Of a stretch of DNA of 64,000 nucleotides, positions 8,513 through 17,775 are shown piece by piece. This DNA comes from DAOUKH01 sp965207995 (lineage in GTDB: Bacteria > Chloroflexota > Dehalococcoidia > SHYB01). A program made the translations under genes and the position numbers. The notes under the pieces are model-generated. The model had not been told where the DNA came from, ran no database searches, and saw nothing but the letters and a program-made list of their open reading frames with translations. The stretch covers positions 186,001 through 250,000 of the forward strand of contig OZ242299.1 in NCBI GenBank assembly GCA_965207995.1, written 5' to 3'. The number at the start of each line of letters is the position of its first letter. The stretch's first letter is position 1.

Positions 8513-9670
8513 CTACCACTGCTCCCAGACCCGCCCCTTGGCGGGGAGCACGACCTGGGCGCGGCCCGTCGCCGTGATCTCGCCGATCTGGTTCTCCGCC
8601 CACACGTCGAGGTCGACCAGGTGCTCGCCGTCCGCGGCCTGCTTGCCGGTGACCCTGCCCTTCAGCCACGTCGTGTCGCCGACGTAGTTGAAGCGCCGCA
8701 CCTCGCCGTAGAGCCGCTTCAAGAAACCGTCGTCGCCCATCCAGTTCGTCAGCGGATGGCCGAGCCAGGACATCCGCTGGCAGCCATAGTCGTAGGCCAT
8801 GGGCAGGCCCGCCGCGCCCGCGGTGTCGGAGGCGGCGTGGACGCGGATCACCGCCTCCAGCGCGCCGGTGCGCGGGTCGCGGTAGCCCCAGGCCGGATGG
8901 CGGCGAAACTCGCGCAGCGCGAAGACGTGCCCCAAGCCGCCGATGCAGCCCGCCTCGAACGCCGCGATGTCGCCCATGCTCAGCGGCCCCTTGACCACCG
9001 ACGGGATCTCGTCGCCCTCGTTCACGTCCTCCCAGAACCGCGGAGTCGCCCCGCGAATCTCCTCGTTGAGCATGTGGTCTTCGATGGCGAGAATCTCGTC
9101 TTCGGTGTAGCGGTAAGGCTCGCGCTGGTACTTGCCCCGCTCGCGCGCGGCGCGACGCTCGGCACGGAACTGCCAGCCCTTGCACTCGGCGATCGTCTCC
9201 CCCCGCTGGTTCCGGTACGTCGATACGCTCGACTGGATGAAGACCCGCCCCGCGAACTCGCCCTTCTTCTCCTCGAGGTCGGTGAACTGCTCCTGCACCG
9301 TGATTTCGTCGTCAAGGTAGATCGGCCGGTGCCACAGCCAGTCGTTCCCCGCGTGGAAGCCATGGACCCCGGGGAGCCCGCCGGTGCGACCCGACGTCCA
9401 GTACACGCTGTACAGGAACGTCGGCGGGGCGATGATCTTGCCCCAGCGCGTCTTCTGCGCATACTCGGCGTCGACCCACAGCGGATTGGGATCGCCGATG
9501 CCCCGCACGAAGTGGCGGATGTTGTCGCGCGTCGCCGCCTCGTGGAGGGGCCCCATGCCGTAGAAGCTGGGACGGTTATACGTCCCGATGCGGCTCCGCA
9601 GCCGTTCGAGCGCCTCCTCGGTGATCTTGCCCTCTGCGATCTTGGGCTTCTCCACCCCGCTATCGGCCAT
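8513..9670 (-). CDS. MaoC-family double hot-dog hydratase/dehydratase-like protein
   Basis: 385 residues with two hot-dog domains. The first (residues ~40-180) has the FAS1-like dehydratase pattern R-GIGDPNPLWVDAEYA, GKIIAPPTFL and NDWLWHRPI; the second (residues ~220-380) ends with VWAENQIGEITATGRA. Enzymes of this family hydrate 2-enoyl-CoA or act on related thioesters. The ATG at 9670 is chosen for GGGAGGG 5 nt upstream. It is paralogous to the protein at 41970-43217. Convergent with the CoA-transferase and divergent from the Cache lipoprotein. Confidence 0.85.
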   Translation of the reverse strand: MADSGVEKPKIAEGKITEEALERLRSRIGTYNRPSFYGMGPLHEAATRDNIRHFVRGIGDPNPLWVDAEYAQKTRWGKIIAPPTFLYSVYWTSGRTGGLPGVHGFHAGNDWLWHRPIYLDDEITVQEQFTDLEEKKGEFAGRVFIQSSVSTYRNQRGETIAECKGWQFRAERRAARERGKYQREPYRYTEDEILAIEDHMLNEEIRGATPRFWEDVNEGDEIPSVVKGPLSMGDIAAFEAGCIGGLGHVFALREFRRHPAWGYRDPRTGALEAVIRVHAASDTAGAAGLPMAYDYGCQRMSWLGHPLTNWMGDDGFLKRLYGEVRRFNYVGDTTWLKGRVTGKQAADGEHLVDLDVWAENQIGEITATGRAQVVLPAKGRVWEQW

Positions 9671-9762
9671 GGCGTCCCTCCCTGCATTCTCCCGCGCGGA
9701 AACCCGCCGCGGGCGGTGGTCATGATACATGACCTCGAAGGAGACGCCGGTCATCATTCGCA

Positions 9763-9790
9763 ATTGGTACAAGGTCGCCATTGGTACAAT
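9763..9790 (+). promoter_or_regulatory. Promoter-like direct repeat upstream of the Cache lipoprotein
   Basis: ATTGGTACAA occurs at 9763-9772 and again at 9780-9789, a 17-bp period. The pair also yields TTGGTA and TACAAT hexamers (15-bp spacer), 30 bp before the ATG. It could be a promoter or a direct-repeat operator. Confidence 0.4.
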
Positions 9791-9819
9791 GGAGGCGAGG
9801 ACTTTTGCGGAGGCGCTAC

Positions 9820-10698
9820 ATGGGAAGAATCGGCGCGCAATTCCCCTTGATTCTGGGCTTGGCGGCCCTCGCCGCCCTCGTTGTCGGCGCCTGCGGCGGC
9901 GCCGAGCCGACTCCAGCCCTCCCCTCCAAGTCCGACCCCGCCGCCTTCACCCAGGCCTTCGTCCAGCGGGCCATCGACTACTACGAAGAAAACGGTCGCC
10001 AAAAGACCCTCAACCTGTACAACTCCCTCCAGAGCGTCGACGGCCCGTGGTACGTATTCATCGCCGATGAGAACGACGTCATGCTCGCCCACGCCACCGT
10101 CCCGGAGAATGTGGGGAAACACGCGGACGACATCCGTGGCGTTGGCGGCTTTCCCGCCGGCACCCAGGTCGCCGGCGCCGCGACCGAGGACGGCGCTTGG
10201 ACCGACTACGCCTACCCCAACCCCATCTCCGGAAGCTTCGAATCGAAGCACACCTGGGTCATCAGGCACGACGGCCTTACCTTCGGCTCCGGCTGGTACG
10301 AGCCCGGCCCCGCCAAGGACGACGGCCCCGCCTATAGCCAGGCGCTCGTCCAGCAAGCCATCAACCTCTACGACGCCGTCGGCCGCCAGCAGACCGTCGA
10401 CTACTTCAACTCCCCCGAAAGCGTCGACGGCCCGTGGTACGTGGCCATATACGACGAGGACACCAACACCATCGCCCATCCGACCCGCAAGGACTTCCTC
10501 GGCATAAGCCCCAGGGAACGCACCGACGTCAACGGCAAGCCCTACGGCCTCGAAGTTGTCGCCGCCGACGAGAACGGCCGCTGGGTGGAATACGTCTTCG
10601 TCAACCCCACCTCAGGTGAGACGGAGCAGAAGCACACCTGGGTCATAAAGTACGACGGTCTGCTCTTCCTCTCCGGTTGGTACGAGCCCGCCAACTGA
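9820..10698 (+). CDS. Lipoprotein with two tandem Cache-like domains
   Basis: 292 residues. A hydrophobic signal sequence ends in lipobox VGAC with Cys25. The rest is an internal duplication: residues ~40-150 and ~155-290 each carry FVQRAI or LVQQAI helices, the strand GPWYV-I-DE, a H-T or HPT turn and HTWVI..DGL..SGWYEP. This is the small-molecule-binding Cache architecture, here outside the membrane and without a transmembrane or kinase/chemotaxis output domain. It may be a solute-binding or accessory sensor subunit. GCGGAGGCG precedes the ATG at 9820. It lies back to back with the MaoC gene and ends 1 bp from the convergent CoA-transferase cluster. Confidence 0.8.
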   Translation: MGRIGAQFPLILGLAALAALVVGACGGAEPTPALPSKSDPAAFTQAFVQRAIDYYEENGRQKTLNLYNSLQSVDGPWYVFIADENDVMLAHATVPENVGKHADDIRGVGGFPAGTQVAGAATEDGAWTDYAYPNPISGSFESKHTWVIRHDGLTFGSGWYEPGPAKDDGPAYSQALVQQAINLYDAVGRQQTVDYFNSPESVDGPWYVAIYDEDTNTIAHPTRKDFLGISPRERTDVNGKPYGLEVVAADENGRWVEYVFVNPTSGETEQKHTWVIKYDGLLFLSGWYEPAN

Positions 10699-10699
10699 T

Positions 10700-11941
10700 T
10701 CAGTAGACCGCGCCCGACGCTTCCAGCCGACGCAGCTCCTCCGCCGGCGTGCCCAGCAGCCCGCCGAGGACGCGGTCGTTGTGCTGACCCAGCATCGGCG
10801 CCGGTGACGCGATGCGCCCCGGCGTCCGCGATAACCGCCACGCCACGCCATAGAGCCACTCGGCCCCGGCCATCGGGTGCTCCATCTCGACCCAAGCCCC
10901 GCGCTCGCGGAAGTGCGGGTCGAGGAACTGGTCCTCGATGTTCATCACGGGGAAGGCCGCCACGCCCTCCGCTTGGAGCGCCGCCGTGAGCTCCCCGGCG
11001 TCGAAGCCGACGGTCCAACCGCGTAGCGCCTTGTCCAACGCCTCACGGTTGCGCAGCCGCCGGTAGGAATCGGCGAACCGCCGGTCGCGCGTCCACGACG
11101 CGGAGCCCAGGCGGCGGGCCGTGGCGCAGAGACCGCCCCACTCCTCTTCCGAGCCCACCGCGATGCTGATCCACCGGTCGCCGCCCGCGCACGGATAGAC
11201 GCCATGGGGCGCCAGACCGACCCCCGTATTGCCGATGGGCGCGGGCTCACGCCCGTTCATCGTGACGTCCATCACCGCCTCGCCGAGCCACGACACCGTG
11301 CCCTCCAACTGCGCCGCCTCGATATACTGGCCCCGGCCCGTCCGCGTCCGGTGCCGCAGCGCGGCAGCCGCCGCCATCGCTGCGTGCAGCCCGGCGACCG
11401 CGTCGCTCCACGCCGACTGCAGCTCGCCCACCAGCGCCCCGTCCTCGTAGCCCACCAGACTCATCAGGCCCGACAGCGCCAGCACGATCGGCGCATAGGC
11501 GATGACGTCGCGCAGCGGCCCACTGTTCCCCGCCGCCGGCATGGCCACGACCACGATGTCGGGGCGCAGGCGGCGCAGACCGGTATAGTCGAGCCCTAGC
11601 CGGTCCATGACGCCCGGCGAGAAGTTGTCGATCACCACGTCGGACCGCGCGATGAGACCCCGCAGCAGGTCGATCCCCTCCGGCTCCTTCAGGTTCAGCG
11701 TCACGCTCTGCTTGTTGCGGTTCAGACCGTGAAACACGGGCTGCAGCTCTGGCCAGCGCCCCTCGTCGCCGCCCGCCGCGTCCTCCCCAATCATCGGCCG
11801 GCCCAGCCGCATCCCATCCATCTTGGCCCGGCTCTCGACCTTGATGACCTCGGCGCCCATGTCGGCAAGTAGGTGCGCCGCCATCGGCGCGGCCCACGCG
11901 CTCCCCAGGTCGACCACCCGGCATCCCGCGAGCGCGTCCAT
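10700..11941 (-). CDS. Family III CoA-transferase, B-type (last of a four-gene cluster)
   Basis: 413 residues. Features include CRVVDLGSAWAAPMAAHLLADMG, NRNKQSVTLNL, DRLGLDYTGL and the B-type signature LAPHGVYPCAGGDRWISI. The acid-region motif reads GRGQYIEAAQLE, so the usual Asp of G-x-G-x-x-x-D is Glu. It starts 2 nt after the stop of the A-type gene (TGA-CC-ATG) and is translationally linked to it. It is probably the second subunit of an A-B heteromer, by analogy with BbsEF and SmtAB. The ATG at 11941 is chosen over upstream codons that overlap the preceding gene. Confidence 0.9.
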   Translation of the reverse strand: MDALAGCRVVDLGSAWAAPMAAHLLADMGAEVIKVESRAKMDGMRLGRPMIGEDAAGGDEGRWPELQPVFHGLNRNKQSVTLNLKEPEGIDLLRGLIARSDVVIDNFSPGVMDRLGLDYTGLRRLRPDIVVVAMPAAGNSGPLRDVIAYAPIVLALSGLMSLVGYEDGALVGELQSAWSDAVAGLHAAMAAAAALRHRTRTGRGQYIEAAQLEGTVSWLGEAVMDVTMNGREPAPIGNTGVGLAPHGVYPCAGGDRWISIAVGSEEEWGGLCATARRLGSASWTRDRRFADSYRRLRNREALDKALRGWTVGFDAGELTAALQAEGVAAFPVMNIEDQFLDPHFRERGAWVEMEHPMAGAEWLYGVAWRLSRTPGRIASPAPMLGQHNDRVLGGLLGTPAEELRRLEASGAVY

Positions 11942-11943
11942 GG

Positions 11944-13149
11944 TCACACCACCCCCGCCCGGCGCAGTCCGGCGAGGTCGAGCCCGAGCCCGTCCCGCAG
12001 CACTTCGCCGTTGTGCTCGCCCAGCCGCGGCGCGGGCCGGTCGAGCCGCCACGGACTCTCCGAGAGCCGGTAGGGTGGGCCGGGGTAGATCTCACCGCCG
12101 ATCGTTTGCCAGAAGTCCCGCTCGCCCAGATGCGGGTCCACGACGGCCTCGCCGATGGTCTTGACCGGGACGCACGGAATCCGCCGCGCCCGCGTCGTCT
12201 CGAAGATCTCCTCCTTGGTCCGTTCGGCGAACCAGGGCGCGATCAGCGCCTCCGCCTCCTCCGGGTACTCCTCCGACATGGCCCGCCGGTTCCGGTAACG
12301 CGGCTCCGAGTACCACGGCTGGTCCCCCAGCACCTCCAGGAAGCGGCGGTACTGCGCAAGCTGCGGCGCGTCGATGCAGATGTGGCCGTCCAGCGCGGGC
12401 AGCACACAGTTGGGGAAGAGACCCAGGCTCATGCGGTTACCCCAGCGGCGGCCCGGTATCCCCTTGTAGATGTACGTCGGCAGGTGGTAGCCGTTGAGCA
12501 GCAGCGCCGGCGCTTCCGCGACGGCGGCGTCGACGAGCTGCCCTTTGCCGTCTCGGTCCCGCGCCTGCAGCGCCATGACTACCGCGAGCGCCGCCGCGAA
12601 CCCGCCGAGGTAGGCGTTCTGCTGCAACGGAATCGTCAGCGGCTCGCGGTCGGGGAAGCCAGTGCCAAAGCTCAGCCCGCCCGCGGCGCTGATGTTGATG
12701 TCGTAGGCCGCGTAGTCCCGGTACGGACCGGTCTCGCCGAACGGCGTGACCGACGCCGCGACCAACCCGGGCCGCCGCGCGCGCAAAGCGTCGAGGTCGA
12801 GCGCCCGTCCGACTCGGCTCTCCGCCACCACCACGTCAGCCCCGTCCAGCAGTCGGCCCACCACCTCGGCTCCCGTCGCCGTCGTGACGTCAACGGTCAC
12901 CGACCGCTTGTTGGCATTGAGGAAGCGGAAGAGACCGCCCGACTCGGAGTCCGGCGCATCGCCGGGGAAGGGGCCGTGCGACCGGAGCGGGTCGCCCTCC
13001 GGCGGCTCGACCTTGACGGTGTCGGCCCCGAGATCGGCGAGCGTCCGCGAGCAGAACGCACCCGCGACTCCGCCGGCGACCTCGATGACGGCGACCCCGG
13101 CCAGCGGGCCCGGCGGCGCGGACGCGGGACGGGGTCGCTCTGACGGCAT
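11944..13149 (-). CDS. Family III CoA-transferase, A-type
   Basis: 401 residues. A-type features are VKVEPPEGDPLRSHGPFPGD, NANKRSVTVDV, VTPFGETGPYRDY, a G-PDREP segment and GKGQLVDAAVAE, ending in LGEHNGEVL. The ATG at 13149 follows the stop of the preceding B-type gene by 4 nt (TAG-CCCC-ATG). Its 3' end lies 2 nt before the next B-type gene, so it forms an A-B pair with 10700-11941. The N-terminal ~12 residues are Pro/Ala-rich. Acyl donor and acceptor are unknown. Confidence 0.9.
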   Translation of the reverse strand: MPSERPRPASAPPGPLAGVAVIEVAGGVAGAFCSRTLADLGADTVKVEPPEGDPLRSHGPFPGDAPDSESGGLFRFLNANKRSVTVDVTTATGAEVVGRLLDGADVVVAESRVGRALDLDALRARRPGLVAASVTPFGETGPYRDYAAYDINISAAGGLSFGTGFPDREPLTIPLQQNAYLGGFAAALAVVMALQARDRDGKGQLVDAAVAEAPALLLNGYHLPTYIYKGIPGRRWGNRMSLGLFPNCVLPALDGHICIDAPQLAQYRRFLEVLGDQPWYSEPRYRNRRAMSEEYPEEAEALIAPWFAERTKEEIFETTRARRIPCVPVKTIGEAVVDPHLGERDFWQTIGGEIYPGPPYRLSESPWRLDRPAPRLGEHNGEVLRDGLGLDLAGLRRAGVV

Positions 13150-13153
13150 GGGG

Positions 13154-14368
13154 CTACTCGAAGGCGCCGGCCTCCGTGAGCGCGCCGATCGCGTCGCTCG
13201 AAAGGCCGAGCACGCCGCCGAGGATATAGCCGTTGTGCTCACCGAGCAAGGGAGCGGGCCGCATCTCCGGCGTGCCGTCCGGCGCCGAGCGCCAGGCGAG
13301 TCCCTGCACCGCCCGCCGTCCCATGCGCGGGTGCTCCACCTCTTGCCAAGCCCCCCGCGCCCGGACGTGCGCGTCGTTCAAGAGCATCTCGCCGCTCGCC
13401 GCGGGATAGGCCGTCACCCCGGCCCCTTGCAGCGACCGCGTCAGCGCAACCGCCTCACGCCGCCCCGTCCAGGCTTCCACCACCTCATCGAGCTCGGCGG
13501 CGTGGCGAAGACGCCGGTAGCCGTCGGCAAAACGAGAGTCGCGCGCCAGGCCGGGACGCCCCATCACCCCGCATAAGGCGCAGAATTCGGCGTCCGAGCT
13601 AACCGAGATCGCGATCCAGTCGTCGCCCCGGCAACGGTACAGGCCGTGGGGAGCCCGCCGCGCGTCGCGGTTGCCCACCCGCGTGGGGACCGCGCCCGTC
13701 ATCAGGTGCTCGAAGACCGCGCTCCCCGCCAGGGCCGCGATGGCTTCGACGGACGACAGGTCGATGTACTGCCCTACGCCGGTCCGCTCCCGGTGCCACA
13801 GCGCGCAGAGGACGGCGTAGGCGAGCGCCGCCCCCACCCGCAGGTCTATGGAGTCGCGAAGCTCCACCGGCGGACCGTCCTCGTAGCCCGTCAGACTTCC
13901 CAGGCCGCCGCTCGCATTGAAGACCGACGCATAGCCGGGATAGGCGCTCTCCGGCCCGCTGCCTCCGAAGGCCGAACTCGACGCCACGATGATCGTCGGG
14001 TTCTGCCGCCGCAGCGCCTCGTAGCCGATCCCCATGCGGTCGAGCACGCCGGTGCGGAAGTTCTCCACCAGCACGTCGCTCACCGCCGCCAGCGACTCGA
14101 TCGTCTCCACGCCGCCCGGCCTCTTGAGGTTAAGCCGCAGGCCGAGCTTGTTCAGATTGACGCTGTTGAACGTCGGCGACGCGTCGGGGTCGAGGTCGAT
14201 GGCGTACTGGCCTCGCCGCATCCCGTCGAGGTTCGTGGCCGTCTCGACCTTGATCACCTCGGCGCCGAGCAGCGCAAGCTGCAGCGAGCAGTACGGACCC
14301 GCCAGGTTCCAGGTAAAGTCCAAGACCCGCACGCCGCTGAGCGGCGCGGATCGCGGCACGGCGCTCAC
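13154..14368 (-). CDS. Family III CoA-transferase, B-type
   Basis: 404 residues starting at a GTG that overlaps the stop of the preceding A-type gene by 4 nt (GTGA), a translational-coupling arrangement. B-type marks: VRVLDFTWNLAGPYCSLQLA, NLNKLGLRLNL, GVGQYIDLSSVE and RAPHGLYRCRGDDWIAI. It ends with LLGEHNGYILGGVLG. It pairs with the A-type gene 14365-15621 and is the second gene of the four-gene operon. Confidence 0.9.
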   Translation of the reverse strand: MSAVPRSAPLSGVRVLDFTWNLAGPYCSLQLALLGAEVIKVETATNLDGMRRGQYAIDLDPDASPTFNSVNLNKLGLRLNLKRPGGVETIESLAAVSDVLVENFRTGVLDRMGIGYEALRRQNPTIIVASSSAFGGSGPESAYPGYASVFNASGGLGSLTGYEDGPPVELRDSIDLRVGAALAYAVLCALWHRERTGVGQYIDLSSVEAIAALAGSAVFEHLMTGAVPTRVGNRDARRAPHGLYRCRGDDWIAISVSSDAEFCALCGVMGRPGLARDSRFADGYRRLRHAAELDEVVEAWTGRREAVALTRSLQGAGVTAYPAASGEMLLNDAHVRARGAWQEVEHPRMGRRAVQGLAWRSAPDGTPEMRPAPLLGEHNGYILGGVLGLSSDAIGALTEAGAFE

Positions 14369-15621
14369 AGGACGCCCGCCCGCCGGAGGGCCGTCAGGTC
14401 GCGGCGCGAGTAGCCGAGACCGTCGCAGTAGGCCTCCGCGTTATGTTCACCGAGCAGCGGCGCCGCGCGCGGCGCAACCGGCGGTGTCCGGGACAGCCGG
14501 TAGGCCTGCCCCGTGTACTCCAGCGTCCCCGCCTTCGGGTGAATGGCTGATCCGAAGAAGTCCCGGGCGCGAAGCTGCGGCGACGACGCCACATCGCTCG
14601 CGTCGGCGAAGAGCGCCGCCGGGCAACCCCGGGACGCCACCGCGTGGTAGACCGTCCGCTTCTCCAGACCCGCCGCCCACGCACGCATCACCGCGTTGAC
14701 CTCTGGACGGTGGGCCCGGCGCTCGTCGAAGGTGGCGAATCGCGGGTCGGCGGCGAGGTCCGGCCGCTCCATCGCATCGCACAACGCCGCCCAGTGACGG
14801 TCCTCGCGAGGGAACAGGATCACGTGCCCATCGGCGGCGGGGAAAATGCCCCCGAAGAAATACGTACGCCGCCAATCGATCCATTCGTCATAGCCGGCAA
14901 ACCGCTGCAGCGTCTCCCGCGCCATCGCCATCGACGCCTCCTGCATCGACAGGTCGGCCCGCTCCCCCACGCCGTTCCGCGAGCGCGACAGCAGCCCCGT
15001 CAGCGCCGCCACCGCTCCCAGCACCCCCGCGTCGTGCTCGGCCAGATAGCCCCCTGCGCGCACCGGCCCGCGATCGGGAAAGAGCTCATACGACAGATTG
15101 CCCGGCAGCGTGTACGCCTCGCCGCCCGCCGCGAACGACGTCAGGTCGCTGGCCCCGTACCCGGCGTTCGGTCCGTCCAACCCAAACGGCGTGATGGCGA
15201 CCCGCACCAGATCCTCCGCGCCCGGCGCCGCATCGGACAGCTCCGGCGCGTCGTAGACCAGCACGTCCGACGCCGCGGCGAGCCGGTCGAGAATTGCCCG
15301 TCCTGTCGGCGAACCGGTGTTCAAGGTCACTGACCGCTTGTTCGCGTTCAGGTGCAGAAACAGCGCGCTCGTCTCGGCGTCCGGAGCCCCACCGGGAAAG
15401 GCTCCGTGATCCCGGGCCGCATCCCCTTCCGGCGGCTCGACCTTGGTGACCTCGGCCCCCATGTGGGCAAGCAGCTTGCCGCAATGCGCCCCCGCGATGG
15501 AGTCGCACACCTCCACGACACGCACATCGCTCAACGGCGGATCTTGCGAGGGGGCTGGCGCGAGGGTGCCCGCAGGGCGCTCCCGGAAGGGGGTTGAGGA
15601 GGGCATGGCGAGTAGGCTCAT
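14365..15621 (-). CDS. Family III CoA-transferase, A-type (first of the cluster)
   Basis: 418 residues from the ATG at 15621; an in-frame ATG at 15606 is equally possible and neither has a clear ribosome site. A-type features: VRVVEVCDSIAGAHCGKLLAHMG, VTKVEPPEGDAARDHGAFPG, NANKRSVTLN, ITPFGLDGP and GVGERADLSMQE. It ends LLGEHNAEAYCDGLG. It overlaps the following B-type gene by 4 nt. The open frame extends ~125 codons upstream across the divergent intergenic region and into the opposite amidohydrolase gene, but that part reads as non-coding. Confidence 0.86.
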   Translation of the reverse strand: MSLLAMPSSTPFRERPAGTLAPAPSQDPPLSDVRVVEVCDSIAGAHCGKLLAHMGAEVTKVEPPEGDAARDHGAFPGGAPDAETSALFLHLNANKRSVTLNTGSPTGRAILDRLAAASDVLVYDAPELSDAAPGAEDLVRVAITPFGLDGPNAGYGASDLTSFAAGGEAYTLPGNLSYELFPDRGPVRAGGYLAEHDAGVLGAVAALTGLLSRSRNGVGERADLSMQEASMAMARETLQRFAGYDEWIDWRRTYFFGGIFPAADGHVILFPREDRHWAALCDAMERPDLAADPRFATFDERRAHRPEVNAVMRAWAAGLEKRTVYHAVASRGCPAALFADASDVASSPQLRARDFFGSAIHPKAGTLEYTGQAYRLSRTPPVAPRAAPLLGEHNAEAYCDGLGYSRRDLTALRRAGVL

Positions 15622-15727
15622 CTTAGCAAGAGCCCGCCCGTGGCGCGGGCCCCTCCCGCCCATCCGGTCACTATAATGTCGCGTACAAACCGGCAGAACA
15701 GCATGGACGCGCTGAGGAGGCCCCCCG

Positions 15728-16828
15728 ATGGCTGCGCGCAAGATCGTCTCCGCCGACGACCACATGGACATGACCGCGATGCCGCGCGATCTCTGGACGG
15801 CGCGCCTCCCCGCGGCGTGGCAAGACCGCGCCCCCCAGGTGCGCGAAACGGAAGAGGGCACCTTCTGGGAGGTCGACGGCGAGCAGCTCGGCCGCAGCGG
15901 CGCCATGTCCGGCAGAGTCCAGAGCGCGATCACCCGCGCCGGCATCGAGGACGACGGTTTCCGCGCCTCGACGCCGCACCTCCGGCTGCAAGACATGGAC
16001 CTCGACGGCGTCCAGGCGCAGGTGATCTACGGCCCGCCCTTTGGTTTCAGATTGAGTGAGGCCGGCTTCAAGACCGCCTGCCTGCGGGCCTACAACGACT
16101 GGGGCGCCGAGTTCAACGGCTACGACCCCGCCCGTCTCTGCCTGCTCGCCTATCTCCCCACCGAGTCGCCGGAGGCCGCCGCCGCCGAGCTCGAGCGCGC
16201 CGCCGCCATCGGCCACAAGGGCGCGGTGGTGAGCTACTTCGACGCCGCCTCGCGCGTCTGCGATCCCGAGTGGGACCACCTCTGGGCCGCGGCCGAGAGC
16301 GTCGGGCTGCCCCTGAGCTTCCACCTCGGCGGCGGCATGCATTCGTCCAAGCCCGTGGTGCAGGGCTGGGAGTTCGCCGCCTTCGCCGCCGCGGTCCCGC
16401 TCCAGTTGGACGAGGCGCTCGCCCTGATGACCTTCTCCGGCTCACTCGAGCGCCACCCCAAGATGAAGCTCGTCCTCGGCGAGTCGGGCCTCGGCTGGAT
16501 CCCCTACATGCTCGAACGCATGGATCTTGAATTCACCAAGCACACCCCGAACGCCAAAGACTACCGCCTCGAAATGAAGCCGAGCGAGATCTTCGCTCGC
16601 CAGGTCTACGCCACCTTCGAGGAGGACCGCTTCGGCGTGCGCATCATCCCCGAGATCGGCGAGGACAACGTCATGTGGGCCTCCGATTATCCGCACCCCG
16701 ACAGCACCTTCCCCCGCTCCGCCGAGGAAATACGCGAGGCCTTCGAGGGCTACGACGACGCCCTCATCGAACGCGTCACCTACACCACCGCCGCCGACCT
16801 CTACGGCCTGCGCGACGTGGCGGCCTAG
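15728..16828 (+). CDS. PF04909 amidohydrolase
   Basis: 366 residues. N-terminal VSADDHMD metal-site motif, CLRAYNDW helix, SFHLGGG, GESGLGWIPYMLERMD and closing WASDYPHPDSTFP with the conserved Asp. GAGGAGG lies 7 nt before the ATG. It is a close paralogue of 30877-31983, sharing the ADDHMD start, ESGLGWIPY and YATFE. It heads a same-strand run with a nitrilase-like amidase (1 nt gap), two dimeric-barrel proteins and DUF2442. The reaction may be hydrolysis or decarboxylation; the substrate is unknown. Confidence 0.88.
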   Translation: MAARKIVSADDHMDMTAMPRDLWTARLPAAWQDRAPQVRETEEGTFWEVDGEQLGRSGAMSGRVQSAITRAGIEDDGFRASTPHLRLQDMDLDGVQAQVIYGPPFGFRLSEAGFKTACLRAYNDWGAEFNGYDPARLCLLAYLPTESPEAAAAELERAAAIGHKGAVVSYFDAASRVCDPEWDHLWAAAESVGLPLSFHLGGGMHSSKPVVQGWEFAAFAAAVPLQLDEALALMTFSGSLERHPKMKLVLGESGLGWIPYMLERMDLEFTKHTPNAKDYRLEMKPSEIFARQVYATFEEDRFGVRIIPEIGEDNVMWASDYPHPDSTFPRSAEEIREAFEGYDDALIERVTYTTAADLYGLRDVAA

Positions 16829-16829
16829 C

Positions 16830-17714
16830 ATGGGCGGCGACTCCACCGGCATCCACCCCAAGCCCGAAGTCCGGGCCGCCGCGGTCCAAATGGCCGTGGA
16901 CTGGCTCGACCCCAAGGCCAACCTCGACCGCATGGCCCGCGCCTTCGACGAGATCGCATCGAGAGGCGGCGCAGACCTCGTCGTCTTCCCCGAGCTCATC
17001 AACCAGGGTTACGTCAAGCCCTCCACCGACGACGACTACAACGAGTTCGCTCTCGCCTACCGCCGCTGCGCCGAGCTCATCCCAGGCCCCTTCACCGGCG
17101 CCGTCGGCGAGATGGCCAAGGCGCACGACTGCTACGTCGTCGCCGGCATGGCCGAGGCCCACCCCGCCGTCACCGGATCCCTCTACAACTCGTGCGTCCT
17201 CATCGACCCCCAGGGCCGCGTCATCGACGTCCACCGCAAGTCCCACATCCCTGGCCACGAGAAGTTCTACTTCTACCCCGGCAACACCCTCTCCGTCACC
17301 GAGACCGACGTCGGCAAGATCGGCATGATGATCTGCGCCGACTACTGCTACCCCGAGCTCGCCCGCGCCCTCACCCTGAAAGGTGCCGAAATCCTCTGCG
17401 CTCCCTTCGCCAACCCCACCGGCGCCTACCCCGACCCCGTCATCTTCAACCGCATGGGCGCCTCTCGCGCCTTCGAGAACAGTAACTTCATGATCGCCTG
17501 CGACCGCGTCGGCGAGGAGGGCGAAGGCTCCTTCATGGGCCGGAGCTGCATCTGCGACCCCTTCGGCCGCTACCTCGCCATCTCCGAGGGCGACGACGAA
17601 GAGGTCCTCATCGCCACGCTCCGCCGCGAGGAGATGGAGCTCGCCCGGGCCTCCTACAACCGCTTCCGCGACCGCCGCCCCGACCTCTACGGCGAGGTCG
17701 TCAAGCCCCTCTAG
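16830..17714 (+). CDS. Nitrilase-superfamily carbon-nitrogen hydrolase
   Basis: 294 residues with the full Glu-Lys-Cys triad: FPE (Glu55), HRKSHIPG (Lys137) and MMICADYCYPE (Cys169). Enzymes of this family hydrolyse amides, carbamoyl groups or nitriles. The PGHEKFYFYPG segment resembles N-carbamoyl amidases and omega-amidases. The ATG lies 1 nt after the amidohydrolase stop, so the genes are co-transcribed and probably act in the same route, for example ring opening followed by removal of an amide or carbamoyl nitrogen. Confidence 0.9.
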   Translation: MGGDSTGIHPKPEVRAAAVQMAVDWLDPKANLDRMARAFDEIASRGGADLVVFPELINQGYVKPSTDDDYNEFALAYRRCAELIPGPFTGAVGEMAKAHDCYVVAGMAEAHPAVTGSLYNSCVLIDPQGRVIDVHRKSHIPGHEKFYFYPGNTLSVTETDVGKIGMMICADYCYPELARALTLKGAEILCAPFANPTGAYPDPVIFNRMGASRAFENSNFMIACDRVGEEGEGSFMGRSCICDPFGRYLAISEGDDEEVLIATLRREEMELARASYNRFRDRRPDLYGEVVKPL

Positions 17715-17775
17715 TCGCCCGCCGCTCCGGCGCCCGCCCGTGAGTGGTACCATCCACCCACGCAGGAGGCGCCTG

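Noticed and set aside
15672..15677. Perfect TATAAT upstream of the amidohydrolase at 15728
   Set aside because: No -35-like hexamer lies 16-18 bp upstream, so I did not list it as a promoter, although an extended or activator-dependent promoter is possible.
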